NCBI RefSeq assembly: GCF_014650595.1
Contig: NZ_BMVG01000016.1
Location: 1 to 64,000, forward strand
Origin: Streptomyces alanosinicus
GTDB lineage: Bacteria > Actinomycetota > Actinomycetes > Streptomycetales > Streptomycetaceae
Length of the DNA stretch: 64,000 bases
Direction: 5' to 3'
The number at the start of each line of letters is the position of its first letter. Positions within the stretch are counted from its first letter, which is position 1. Below the pieces are notes generated by a model that saw nothing but the letters and a program-made list of their open reading frames with translations, was not told where the DNA came from and made no database searches. Positions 35,641-43,893 of the stretch are shown here, piece by piece. Position numbers and translations under genes: made by a program.

Positions 35641-35736
35641 GTCTTCTCCTGCCCGCCCTGCCACAGCGCGGCAGGGCCTTCACGACGCCGGGTCCCTTGC
35701 CCGCCGACGCCCTCACTCCATTCATGTTACGCCTAG

Positions 35737-35771
35737 GTGGCACGTTTTGCCATCACGCCTATACGTGCCAC
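35737..35771. promoter_or_regulatory. Inverted repeat operator between SDR and TetR genes
   Basis: GTGGCACG (35737-35744) and CGTGCCAC (35764-35771) are perfect inverted arms. The surrounding ACGCCTA (35730 and 35755 areas) is directly repeated, suggesting two overlapping half-sites for the TetR protein. Confidence 0.7.
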
Positions 35772-35800
35772 TCTTTGTCGTCGGGCCGTACCCTTCTGGG

Positions 35801-36451
35801 GTGAGCACCAAGCAGCCCTCCTCCTTGACCGAGCGCCGCAAGGCCGCCACCCAGCTCGAGATCGCACACGCGGCGGCCGAACTGTTCGCCACGCAGGGGC
35901 CGCACGCGACCACGGCCGAGGAGATCGCCCGGCACGCGGGCGTCGCGCTCCGCACCTTCTACCGCTACTTCCGCTCCAAGCAGGACGCGGTGAGCCCGCT
36001 GCTCGCCGACGGGGCCGACCGATGGCGTGCCCTGCTGGAGGCGGCGGAGCCGGGCACCGACCTGGCCCTGGCGCTGGAGAGCGCGGTGGAGCGGTCGCTG
36101 GCGGCGCCGGACGCGGAGGCCGCGCGGGCCTTGCTGCGCACCCGCGGACTGCTGCGGGCGGCGGCCGACGATCCCGCCCTGCGCGCGGTCTGGTACCGCG
36201 TCAACCAGGAGTCGGAGGAACGGCTCGTGCCGGTGGTGGCCCGCCTCGCCGACGGGCACCTCGACGCGATGCAGGTGCGCCTGGTCGCGGCGGCGGCCAC
36301 GGACGCCATCCGGATCGCGCTCGAGACCTGGGCCGGCACGGAGGCCGCCGTCACGGGCGAGGCCGCACCGGCCGCCCTTGCGGTCGACTGCCTGCGCCAA
36401 CTGGTGGGCGCAATGGGCGCGTTGACGTCTCGCGGCGACAGCGGGAGCTGA
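35801..36451 (+). CDS. TetR-family transcriptional regulator
   Basis: A 216-residue regulator from GTG 35801. The N-terminal helix-turn-helix contains ELFATQGPHATTAEEIARHA and LRTFYRYFRSKQDAV. The C-terminal ligand domain is all-helical and Ala-rich. It most likely represses the divergent SDR gene and itself. The effector is unknown. Confidence 0.9.
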   Translation: MSTKQPSSLTERRKAATQLEIAHAAAELFATQGPHATTAEEIARHAGVALRTFYRYFRSKQDAVSPLLADGADRWRALLEAAEPGTDLALALESAVERSLAAPDAEAARALLRTRGLLRAAADDPALRAVWYRVNQESEERLVPVVARLADGHLDAMQVRLVAAAATDAIRIALETWAGTEAAVTGEAAPAALAVDCLRQLVGAMGALTSRGDSGS

Positions 36452-36558
36452 GGCGGCGCCCGCCGGGCGCGGCCCGTTGTCAGTGGTCGCCCTTACGGTT
36501 TGATCAGTGAGGGCCTGCCGGAAACGGCCGCGGGCCCGTCCCTGGGGAGGGGTCTGCC

Positions 36559-38010
36559 ATGTCCACGGCGTCCGCGGTGTCGACGACGTATCTGGAGCTG
36601 TCGCAGGAGGGCGGGGGAGCCCACAAGTTCTACGAAGTGACCGTCGACGGCCTGGTGGTGACGGTGCGGTACGGCAGGATCGGCGCAGCCGGGCAGGTCC
36701 AGACGACGTCCTTCCCGACCGTCGAGAAGGCCAGGGCGGCCGCCGCGAAGAAGGTGGGCGAGAAGGTCCGCAAGGGCTACGCCCCGGCCGTCCAGGGCCG
36801 GCGCGCCCCGCGCGCGGTGACCCGGCGCCAGGTCGCCTCCGCCCCGTCGACCGCTCGGGCCGTGGCACCCGTGCTGTGGCGGTTCCGCACCGGCTCCGCC
36901 GCGTTCGGCATCCACGTCGACGACGAGCACTGCTGGGTGGGCAATCAGGCCGGTGACGTCTACACCCTGGGCCACGACGGCGCCGTCCTCGCCCGGTTCA
37001 GCCTGCCGGACGGGGTGAAGTGCCTGGTCGCCGACGACTTCTGGATCTACGCGGGCTGTGACGACGGCAAGGTCTACGACCTCTCCTCCAAGCTGCCGTT
37101 CGCCGCCTACGACATCGCCGCCGACGTCGACATCTTCTGGCTGGACATCCACGAAGGCATCCTCAACGTCTCGGACCGCGACGGCCGGCTCACCGTCATC
37201 GACCACGAGGACGAACACCAGTGGGCCCGCCGCAGCCAGGGCGAGCACGCCTGGATGGTCCGCGCCGACGACCGCGCCGTCTACCACGGCCACCACCGCG
37301 GCGTGACGGCCTACGCACCCGACGGCGGCGGCGAGTTGTGGCACACCGCCACCCGGGGCAGCGTGCTCTTCGGCTGGCAGGAGGACGACGCCGTCTACGC
37401 CGGGACCGGGCACCGCGTGGTCCAGCGGCTGTCGAAGGCGACCGGCTCGATCGAGGCGACGTACTCCTGCGACAGCCCGGTCTACTCGTGTGCCACCTCT
37501 CCGGGCGGCCGGTTCGTCTTCGCCGGGGACTCCGCCTCGTCCGTCTACTGCTTCGACCGGCACGGCACACGCCTGTGGAAGCTCGGCACCGGCGGCGGCT
37601 CGGCGCTGTCGATGCAGTACCGCGACGAACGGCTGTATCTGGTGACCACCGAGGGTTCGCTCGTATGCGTCGACGCGAGCGAGTCGGCCATCACCGCGGC
37701 TCAGCAGGGCACGGTGCCGGTGGCACGGGACGTCAAACTCGCCGCCGCCCTGCCCACGTACGCCCCCGCGACCGCCGTGGCCGAGGTGTCCACCGTCGCC
37801 CAGGCTCCCGCCGGTGCCGTGGTGGTGGAGTGCGTGCAGGAGAGCGGCCGGCTCCGCGTGCACGTGGTGTCCGAGGGCTATGACACCTCCTGGAACGTCC
37901 AGTTCCCGCGCGCCATACGGCAGCCGGGCGCCCGCTACGTCGTGGACGCCCTGCACCCCGCGTCCGGCGGCTTCTACCGCGTCCGCGGCGACATCCGCCG
38001 TCTGCTCTGA
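36559..38010 (+). CDS. WGR-domain protein with beta-propeller
   Basis: A 483-residue cytoplasmic protein. The WGR domain spans residues 8-72 (HKFYEVTVDGLVVTVRYGRI, then GQVQTTSFPTVEKARAAA), a module first known from PARPs and bacterial DNA-associated proteins. A basic linker leads to repeated blades (VGNQAGDVYTLGHDGAVLAR, VFAGDSASSVYCFDRHGTRL, LYLVTTEGSLVCVD), resembling a PQQ/WD-like propeller. It has no signal peptide. The function is unknown. Nucleic-acid sensing plus scaffold is an inference from the domains. Confidence 0.8.
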   Translation: MSTASAVSTTYLELSQEGGGAHKFYEVTVDGLVVTVRYGRIGAAGQVQTTSFPTVEKARAAAAKKVGEKVRKGYAPAVQGRRAPRAVTRRQVASAPSTARAVAPVLWRFRTGSAAFGIHVDDEHCWVGNQAGDVYTLGHDGAVLARFSLPDGVKCLVADDFWIYAGCDDGKVYDLSSKLPFAAYDIAADVDIFWLDIHEGILNVSDRDGRLTVIDHEDEHQWARRSQGEHAWMVRADDRAVYHGHHRGVTAYAPDGGGELWHTATRGSVLFGWQEDDAVYAGTGHRVVQRLSKATGSIEATYSCDSPVYSCATSPGGRFVFAGDSASSVYCFDRHGTRLWKLGTGGGSALSMQYRDERLYLVTTEGSLVCVDASESAITAAQQGTVPVARDVKLAAALPTYAPATAVAEVSTVAQAPAGAVVVECVQESGRLRVHVVSEGYDTSWNVQFPRAIRQPGARYVVDALHPASGGFYRVRGDIRRLL

Positions 38011-38085
38011 CGCTCCCGCTCCCGCCCCTGTTCCCGCTGCCGCTGCCGCTGCCGAGCCTTCCCGCCGTCCGGTCCGGCCGGCACC

Positions 38086-39669
38086 TCAGCGCCGTGTGGC
38101 CGTCGCCTCCGCCAGCAGGTTGCGTGCCACGGAAAGCACCTCGGCGCGGTCCTTCGGGACCACGCCGATGCGGGTGCGCCGGTCCAGGAGGTCGGACTCG
38201 TCCAGGGCGCCCTCGTGCCGGACGGCCCACAGCAGTTCGGCGCGGGTCACCGGGTGGCCCGGCAGCACGGGCTCGGCCAGGGCGGAGTCCTCGGCCGCCA
38301 GGGCGTGGACGGCCTCGGCCTCGGTGCCGTAGCGGCGGACCAGCCGGCGGGGCGCGGACAGGGCACGCAGCCGTTCGGGCGCGGCGGCGCCGACCAGGGG
38401 CAGCACGGCGGTGGGGGAGGGCGCCGCGGGCAGCCCCCGGGCGGTGATCGCGGCGTCCACGGCGTCCTGCGCCATCCGCCGGTAGGTGGTGAGCTTGCCG
38501 CCGACGATCGTCGTGATGCCGTCCGGGGAGGTCAGCACCGCGTGCCGTCGGGAGATGTCGGAGGTGCGGGCGGGCGCGCCGGAGCGGGTGTCGTGCCCGG
38601 ACATGTCCAGCAGCGGACGCAGTCCCGCGAAGGCGCCGACGACCTCCTCCCGGATCACGGGAGTGTCCAGCGCGGATCCGAGCACGTCGAGCAAGAAACC
38701 GATGTCGGTCTCGGGCACCTCCGGGACATCCGGTATGCCGCCCTCGACCGGCTCGTCGGTGAGGCCGACGTAGACCCGGCCGTCGCCCTGGGGCAGGACC
38801 AGGACGAAGCGGTTGGTCTCACCGGGGATCGGAATGTGCAGTCCGGCCGGCAATGCGCCGAGCCGCTCCGAGCGCAGGACCAGATGGGTGCCGCGGGACG
38901 GCCGGATCCGGATGCCCTCGACGAGGTCGCCCGCCCACACCCCGGCCGCGTTGATCACCGCGCGGGCCCTGATCTCGCCCTCCTCGCCGGTGAGTTCGTC
39001 GCGGATCCGGGCGCCGGTGCCGGTCAGCTCCAGCACCCTGACCCGGGTCAGTACCCGTGCCCCGCGTGCGGCGGCCGTCCTGGCCAGTGCGGTGACCAGC
39101 CGGGCGTCGTCGGTCACCTTGCCGTCCCAGGACAGCAGTCCGCCGCGCAGCCCGGCCGAGCGCACCGAGGGCGCCAGATGCCGGGCCTCCGTGGCCGACA
39201 GCCGACGGGGCGCGGGGAGCACCTGCCGGGGCGTCCGGGCCGCCATCCGCAGCATGTCCCCGGCGCGGAATCCGGCCCACGCCAGTGACGCCTGGGACCT
39301 GGACACCAGCGGGGTGAGCGGCAGGACGAAGGGCTGGGCGGCCACCAGGTGCGGGGCGGTGCGGGTCATCAGCACCCCGCGTTCGACCGCGCTCTCGTGC
39401 GCGACGTCGAACTGGGCGGAGGCCAGATAGCGCAGCCCGCCGTGGATGAGCTTCGAGCTCCAGCGGGAGGTGCCGAAGGCCAGGTCATGGGCGTCGACCG
39501 CGACGACCTCCAGCCCACGGGCGGCCGCGTCCAGCGCGGCTCCGGCCCCGGTGGCGCCGAGTCCGACGACCAGGACGTCGGCGATCCTGCCGTCCGTGGC
39601 CTCGGCCAGTTCCCGGCCGCGACGGGGGGCGTCGAGGGACGAGCCGGGGTGGGCGCTGGTGTGGCTCAT
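38086..39669 (-). CDS. glpD: Aerobic glycerol-3-phosphate dehydrogenase
   Basis: A 527-residue FAD enzyme oxidising sn-glycerol-3-phosphate to DHAP at the membrane. It has VVGLGATGAGAALDAAARGL for FAD, the signature FGTSRWSSKLIHGGLRYL, the middle GLLSWDGKVTDDARL, and a C-terminal helical GlpD_C domain. Its ATG overlaps the stop of the TetR gene, so they are co-translated. The divergent operon encodes an alkyl-DHAP-synthase-like enzyme, which would use a product derived from DHAP. The block therefore looks like one glycerolipid unit. Confidence 0.93.
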   Translation of the reverse strand: MSHTSAHPGSSLDAPRRGRELAEATDGRIADVLVVGLGATGAGAALDAAARGLEVVAVDAHDLAFGTSRWSSKLIHGGLRYLASAQFDVAHESAVERGVLMTRTAPHLVAAQPFVLPLTPLVSRSQASLAWAGFRAGDMLRMAARTPRQVLPAPRRLSATEARHLAPSVRSAGLRGGLLSWDGKVTDDARLVTALARTAAARGARVLTRVRVLELTGTGARIRDELTGEEGEIRARAVINAAGVWAGDLVEGIRIRPSRGTHLVLRSERLGALPAGLHIPIPGETNRFVLVLPQGDGRVYVGLTDEPVEGGIPDVPEVPETDIGFLLDVLGSALDTPVIREEVVGAFAGLRPLLDMSGHDTRSGAPARTSDISRRHAVLTSPDGITTIVGGKLTTYRRMAQDAVDAAITARGLPAAPSPTAVLPLVGAAAPERLRALSAPRRLVRRYGTEAEAVHALAAEDSALAEPVLPGHPVTRAELLWAVRHEGALDESDLLDRRTRIGVVPKDRAEVLSVARNLLAEATATRR

Positions 39670-40265
39670 GGCGTGAGGGTCCTCTCCAGGAGGGCGCGCA
39701 GCTCACCGAGGAAGGCGGCGGAGTCCAGCTCCGGATCGTCCTCGTCGGTCATCGTGCGCAGGGACAGGGCGAAGGACTGCACGGTCAACAGCAGGGCGCG
39801 GGACTGCCGTTCGACATGGCCGGGGCGTACCGACCCGTCCGTGCGGCCTGCGCGCAGCGCGTCGGCCAGCAGCGCCAGCAGCGCCTCCTGGCTCGCTCCG
39901 CGCCGGTCGAGCACATAGGGGAGCAGCAGTTCCGGATCGACGTCGACGATCTTGCGGAAGAGCGGGTGCGCCCGGAACGCCTCGACCCCCGCCACCAGTC
40001 CGTCCACGATCCGGGTGCGCGTGGCGATGCCGGTGGCGGGCTCGGGAATCGCGCGGGTGGCCACGTCGATCCACTCACGGGTCATCAGATCGCCCACCAG
40101 GGTCCGCAGGTCCGGCCAGCGCCGGTACAGCGTCATCCGGGAGACGCCGGCGCGGCGGGCCACGTCGGCGAGGGTGGTGCGGCGCACTCCGACGGCCAGC
40201 ACACAGTCGCGTACCGCGTCGAGCACATGATCATTGTCCGAACCGTTGTGACGAATAGGCGTCAT
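39666..40265 (-). CDS. TetR-family regulator coupled to glpD
   Basis: A 199-residue regulator. The helix-turn-helix is in RRTTLADVARRAGVSRMTLY, followed by RRWPDLRTLVGDL. It is translated directly before glpD (ATGA overlap) and is divergent from the oxidase-kinase operon. A pseudo-palindrome at 40266-40280, adjoining its own start, is a plausible operator for both directions. Confidence 0.9.
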   Translation of the reverse strand: MTPIRHNGSDNDHVLDAVRDCVLAVGVRRTTLADVARRAGVSRMTLYRRWPDLRTLVGDLMTREWIDVATRAIPEPATGIATRTRIVDGLVAGVEAFRAHPLFRKIVDVDPELLLPYVLDRRGASQEALLALLADALRAGRTDGSVRPGHVERQSRALLLTVQSFALSLRTMTDEDDPELDSAAFLGELRALLERTLTP

Positions 40266-40280
40266 GTGTCACAGTGTAAC
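40266..40280. promoter_or_regulatory. Pseudo-palindromic operator in the glpD/oxidase divergent promoter
   Basis: GTGTCACAGTGTAAC is symmetric at ten of fourteen positions about its centre and directly abuts the TetR start codon. Proposed as the TetR binding site. Confidence 0.45.
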
Positions 40281-40392
40281 GCCCCGGGGGCCGGACGGGA
40301 GCGGACACCGCCGTCCCGGGACGGCCGCCGGGCCGCCGCGCGCAACCGAGCACACCGAACCGAGCACACCGATCTGTGAGGACGACCCTTCG

Positions 40393-41985
40393 ATGGACAT
40401 GCTGTGGAACGGCTGGGGCGACCCGGCCAAGGCGGCACCGCTGCCCGACTCGGTGACCGGCCTGCTGCGCGACCTGCTCGGCGTCAAGCCCCGCACCACC
40501 CCCGCGCTCTGCCTGGACGACATCCGCCTGCCCGGCACCACGGCCGACCCGGCCGCGCTCAAGGCGCTCGCCGAGGCCGTCGGCGGCGAGGAGCATGTGC
40601 GCACCGACAGCGAGAGCCGGGTCCGCCACACCCGCGGCAAGTCCACCCCCGACCTGCTGCGCATCCGCGCCGGGGACTTCTCGGACGTCCCGCGGGCCGT
40701 GGTCCTGCCCGCCACCCACGACGAGGTCCTCGCCGTCCTGCGCGCCTGCGCGGCGCACGGCCTCGCTGTCGTCCCCTTCGGCGGTGGCACCTCGGTCGTC
40801 GGCGGACTCGCCCCCGAGCGCGCCGCCTTCATCGCCCTGGATCTGCGCCGGATGAACGGTCTGCTGGACCTGGACGCCGTCTCGCGCACCGCCGTCCTCC
40901 AGCCCGGACTGCGCGCCCCCGAGGCCGAGGCCCTGCTCGCCGGACACGGCTTCACCCTCGGTCACTTCCCGCAGTCCTTCGAATGGGCCACCATCGGCGG
41001 TTTCGCCGCCGCCCGCTCCAGCGGCCAGGCGTCCGCCGGGTACGGCCGTTTCGACGAGATGGTCCTCGGCCTGACCCTCGCCACCCCCGAGGGCACCGTC
41101 GAGACCGGCCGCGCCCCGCGCTCGGCCGCCGGCCCCGACCTGCGGCAGCTGATCCTCGGCTCGGAGGGCGCCTTCGGTGTCATCACCTCCGTCGTCGTCC
41201 GCATCCGCCCGCTGCCCGAGGTACGCGTCTACGAGGGCTGGCGGTTCGCCTCGTTCGAGGAGGGCGGCGCGGCCCTGCGCCGGCTCGCCCAGGACGGACC
41301 CCGGCCGACCGTGCTGCGGCTGTCCGACGAGACCGAGACGCTGATCGGCCTGGCCCAGCCCGACGCCATCGGCGGCGACCTGTCCCAGAGCGCGGCCGGC
41401 TGCCTCGCCATCACCGGCTACGAGGGCACGGCCGAGGACACCGCACAGCGCCGCGAGCAGGCGGCGGCCGTCCTCACCGCCTGCGGCGGCACCCTCGTCG
41501 GCGCCGAACCGGGCGAGCGCTGGGCGCACGGCCGCTTCTCGGCGCCGTATCTGCGTGACGCCCTGCTCGACGTCGGCGCCTTCGCCGAGACCCTGGAGAC
41601 GGCGGCTTTCTGGTCCCGTATCCCCGACCTCTACACGACGGTGCGCACCGCGCTCACCGAGACCCTCGCCGAGGCCGGCACCCCGCCCCTGGTGATGTGC
41701 CATATCTCCCACGTGTACGAGAACGGCGCCTCGCTCTACTTCACGGTCGTCAGCGCCCAGGGCGAGGACCCGCTGGCCCACTGGACGCCCGCCAAGCACG
41801 CGGCCAACGAAGCGGTGCTGGCGGCGGGTGGCACCATTTCCCACCACCACGGGGTCGGCACCGACCACCGGGACTGGTACGTCCGGGAGGCCGGACCGCT
41901 CGGCATCGCGGCGCTGCGCGCCGTGAAGGACCGCCTCGACCCCGAGGGCCTGCTCAACCCCGGTGTCCTGCTCCCCACCGACTGA
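40393..41985 (+). CDS. FAD-binding oxidase of the alkyl-dihydroxyacetonephosphate synthase family
   Basis: A 530-residue VAO-fold flavoprotein. The FAD loop is VVPFGGGTSVVGGLAPE, followed by QSFEWATIGGFAAARSSGQASAGYG and LILGSEGAFGVIT. The C-terminal GGTISHHHGVGTDHRDW contains the triple-His signature of alkyl-DHAP synthases (AGPS), which swap an acyl for an alkyl chain on DHAP in ether-lipid synthesis. MDMLWNGWG at the start is also typical of this branch. It lies 51 bp from a lipid kinase and opposite glpD. Bacterial members are not well characterised, so an ether-lipid role is inference. Confidence 0.85.
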   Translation: MDMLWNGWGDPAKAAPLPDSVTGLLRDLLGVKPRTTPALCLDDIRLPGTTADPAALKALAEAVGGEEHVRTDSESRVRHTRGKSTPDLLRIRAGDFSDVPRAVVLPATHDEVLAVLRACAAHGLAVVPFGGGTSVVGGLAPERAAFIALDLRRMNGLLDLDAVSRTAVLQPGLRAPEAEALLAGHGFTLGHFPQSFEWATIGGFAAARSSGQASAGYGRFDEMVLGLTLATPEGTVETGRAPRSAAGPDLRQLILGSEGAFGVITSVVVRIRPLPEVRVYEGWRFASFEEGGAALRRLAQDGPRPTVLRLSDETETLIGLAQPDAIGGDLSQSAAGCLAITGYEGTAEDTAQRREQAAAVLTACGGTLVGAEPGERWAHGRFSAPYLRDALLDVGAFAETLETAAFWSRIPDLYTTVRTALTETLAEAGTPPLVMCHISHVYENGASLYFTVVSAQGEDPLAHWTPAKHAANEAVLAAGGTISHHHGVGTDHRDWYVREAGPLGIAALRAVKDRLDPEGLLNPGVLLPTD

Positions 41986-42036
41986 CCCACCACACACGAC
42001 CGACCCACCCGACCCGCCTGCTTCGGAGGCACACCG

Positions 42037-42918
42037 ATGCGACAGTTCACCGCCGTCGTCAACCCCACCGCGGGCGGCTCCACCGGGGCGGCGACGCTGC
42101 TGCGGCTGGCCCGGCTGCTCCGTGAGGCCGGGGCCGAGCTGGAGACGGAGTACAGCCACAGCCTCGCCCACGCCCAGGACATCGCCCGCCGCGCCGGTGA
42201 GCGTGGCCGGATCGTCCTGGCCGTCGGCGGTGACGGCATCGCCGGCGGCATCGGCGGGGCACTGAGCGGCACCGGAACCGTCCTCGGTCTGGTTCCCGCG
42301 GGACGCGGCAACGACTTCGCCCGCGCGCTGAAGCTGCCCGCCGACCCCGCCGCACTCGCCGGCATCCTGCTGCACGCCGAGCCGCGGCCGGTCGACACCA
42401 TCGAGGTGGAGTCGGCGGTCCATCCGCGCACCGTGGTCCTGGGCAGCGTCTATGCCGGCGTGGACGCTGTCGCCAACCGGCACGCCAACCACGCCCGGCT
42501 GCTGCGCGGTGCCGCTTCCTACTACGCGGGCGGCCTGCGCGCCGTCACCACCTGGCGAGCGGCCGACTACCGCGTCACCGTCGACGGCGAGGAGCACACC
42601 CACCGCGGCTACACGGTCGTCGCCGCCAACTCCCCGTACTACGGCTCCGGCCGGCTCATCGCCCCTGATGCGCGGGTCGATGACGGACTGCTGGACGTGG
42701 TGATGATCCGCGAGGCACCGCGCCGGCTCTTCTTCACCCTCATGAGCGAGCTGAAGACGGGCGGCCACGTCCGCCGCCCCGAGGTGCGCGTCCTGCGCGG
42801 CAAGGAACTGCGCATCGAGGCCGCCCGGCCCGTCCCCTACGGCGCCGACGGCGAGGTCGACGCCACCCTCCCGGTCACCGTGCGGGTACGGCCCGGAGAC
42901 CTGCTGATGCTGTACTGA
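42037..42918 (+). CDS. Diacylglycerol/lipid kinase (DagK family)
   Basis: A 293-residue soluble lipid kinase, SD GGAGG at 42025-42029. AVVNPTAGGSTG, then VLAVGGDGIAGGIGGALSG and LVPAGRGNDFARAL are the diagnostic nucleotide-binding loops. VDDGLLDVVMI and YGADGEVD complete the C-terminal beta domain. It would phosphorylate diacylglycerol or alkyl-acylglycerol to the phosphatidate form, consistent with the upstream AGPS-like gene. Confidence 0.9.
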   Translation: MRQFTAVVNPTAGGSTGAATLLRLARLLREAGAELETEYSHSLAHAQDIARRAGERGRIVLAVGGDGIAGGIGGALSGTGTVLGLVPAGRGNDFARALKLPADPAALAGILLHAEPRPVDTIEVESAVHPRTVVLGSVYAGVDAVANRHANHARLLRGAASYYAGGLRAVTTWRAADYRVTVDGEEHTHRGYTVVAANSPYYGSGRLIAPDARVDDGLLDVVMIREAPRRLFFTLMSELKTGGHVRRPEVRVLRGKELRIEAARPVPYGADGEVDATLPVTVRVRPGDLLMLY

Positions 42919-43057
42919 CCGCCCGCTCCACCCTTCACCGCACCGGAAACCCCGGGCGCGGACCGAGAAGTGTCACGGCGTCGGTGCACGACCGGCCGGC
43001 CCTGGGTAGGGGAGGGGAACCCGGCCGAGCGCGCCGGGAGAGGGGTTGGTCCGTGTC

Positions 43058-43435
43058 ATGGCGCTGGAGCCCGCCGAGGGCGTCGTACAGGCCGTCGTCC
43101 TGTACGACGGACGGCTGCTGCTGGTGGACGACGGAGACGGCTGGGCGCTGCCATCGGGTACCCCCGAACCGGCCGAACCGGCGGAGGCCACCGCGGCGCG
43201 CGTCGTCTACGAACTCACCGGGTACCTCGTCGACGGCACCGAGAGCCTCACCCCGCACGGCCGCGTCCCGGCGGACGGCGCGTCGGCCGTGGTGTGCCAG
43301 CTGCTGAGCGAGTCCCCGTCGGACGGGGCGGACCTCGCCCGGGACCGGGTGCGCTGGGCGCCGGTCCGCGAGGCCGTCGACGCCGCGCTCCCGGCCGTCG
43401 TACGCGAATACCTCCGGGGCCACACGCCCGTGTGA
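43058..43435 (+). CDS. NUDIX-fold protein with degenerate catalytic box
   Basis: A 125-residue protein. VVQAVVLYDGRLLLVDDGDGW and ALPSGTPEP fit a NUDIX fold. The box GX5EX7REUXEEXGU is eroded: the segment reads TAARVVYELTGYLV, lacking the REUxEE metal ligands. It is probably not a pyrophosphatase and may be a ligand-binding or vestigial member. GGAGAGGGG lies upstream. Confidence 0.6.
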   Translation: MALEPAEGVVQAVVLYDGRLLLVDDGDGWALPSGTPEPAEPAEATAARVVYELTGYLVDGTESLTPHGRVPADGASAVVCQLLSESPSDGADLARDRVRWAPVREAVDAALPAVVREYLRGHTPV

Positions 43436-43454
43436 GACCGGGCGGACCCGCCGG

Positions 43455-43826
43455 TCAGCGGTCCGCCGCCGGGTGCGGTGTGCGCGCCAGGAACCGCTGC
43501 CGGTCGACGACCGCCCGATCGATCTCGCCGCTCGCGACCAGCTGGCCCGAGCCGTCGACGGCCCGCACCGCGAAGGTGAGCCGCCCGCCCGTCACGGAGG
43601 CGGCGGGTTCGGCGCTCACCTCCACCCGGCCGCCGACCGGCGTGGCCCGTACATGCTGGATCCGCACCTCGGTGCCGACCGTGGTCTGTCCGGGCTCGGT
43701 GAAGGGGGCGGCGGCCCGTACGGTGGCCGCCTCCAGCCAGGCGATCAACCGGGGGGTGGCGAGAACGGGCACATCCCCGCTGCCCACCACCGCAGCGGTG
43801 TCGGCATCGGTCACCACATGGCGCAT
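43455..43826 (-). CDS. Thioesterase-like hotdog protein
   Basis: A 123-residue single hotdog domain. TPRLIAWLEAATVRAAAPF and TTVGTEVRIQHVRATPVGG resemble fluoroacetyl-CoA thioesterase (FlK)-type proteins. It probably hydrolyses a small acyl-CoA. It converges with the NUDIX gene, 20 bp between stops. Confidence 0.75.
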   Translation of the reverse strand: MRHVVTDADTAAVVGSGDVPVLATPRLIAWLEAATVRAAAPFTEPGQTTVGTEVRIQHVRATPVGGRVEVSAEPAASVTGGRLTFAVRAVDGSGQLVASGEIDRAVVDRQRFLARTPHPAADR

Positions 43827-43893
43827 GCTGTCATGCTAGGTCCTGTCCCGCGCACGACACGGTCATGGGCCCGGCGGGCGGGCCGCCGAGGCC

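Noticed and set aside
40231..42768. An 845-residue minus-strand open frame
   Set aside because: Antisense shadow of the AGPS-like flavoprotein and lipid kinase, both strongly supported.
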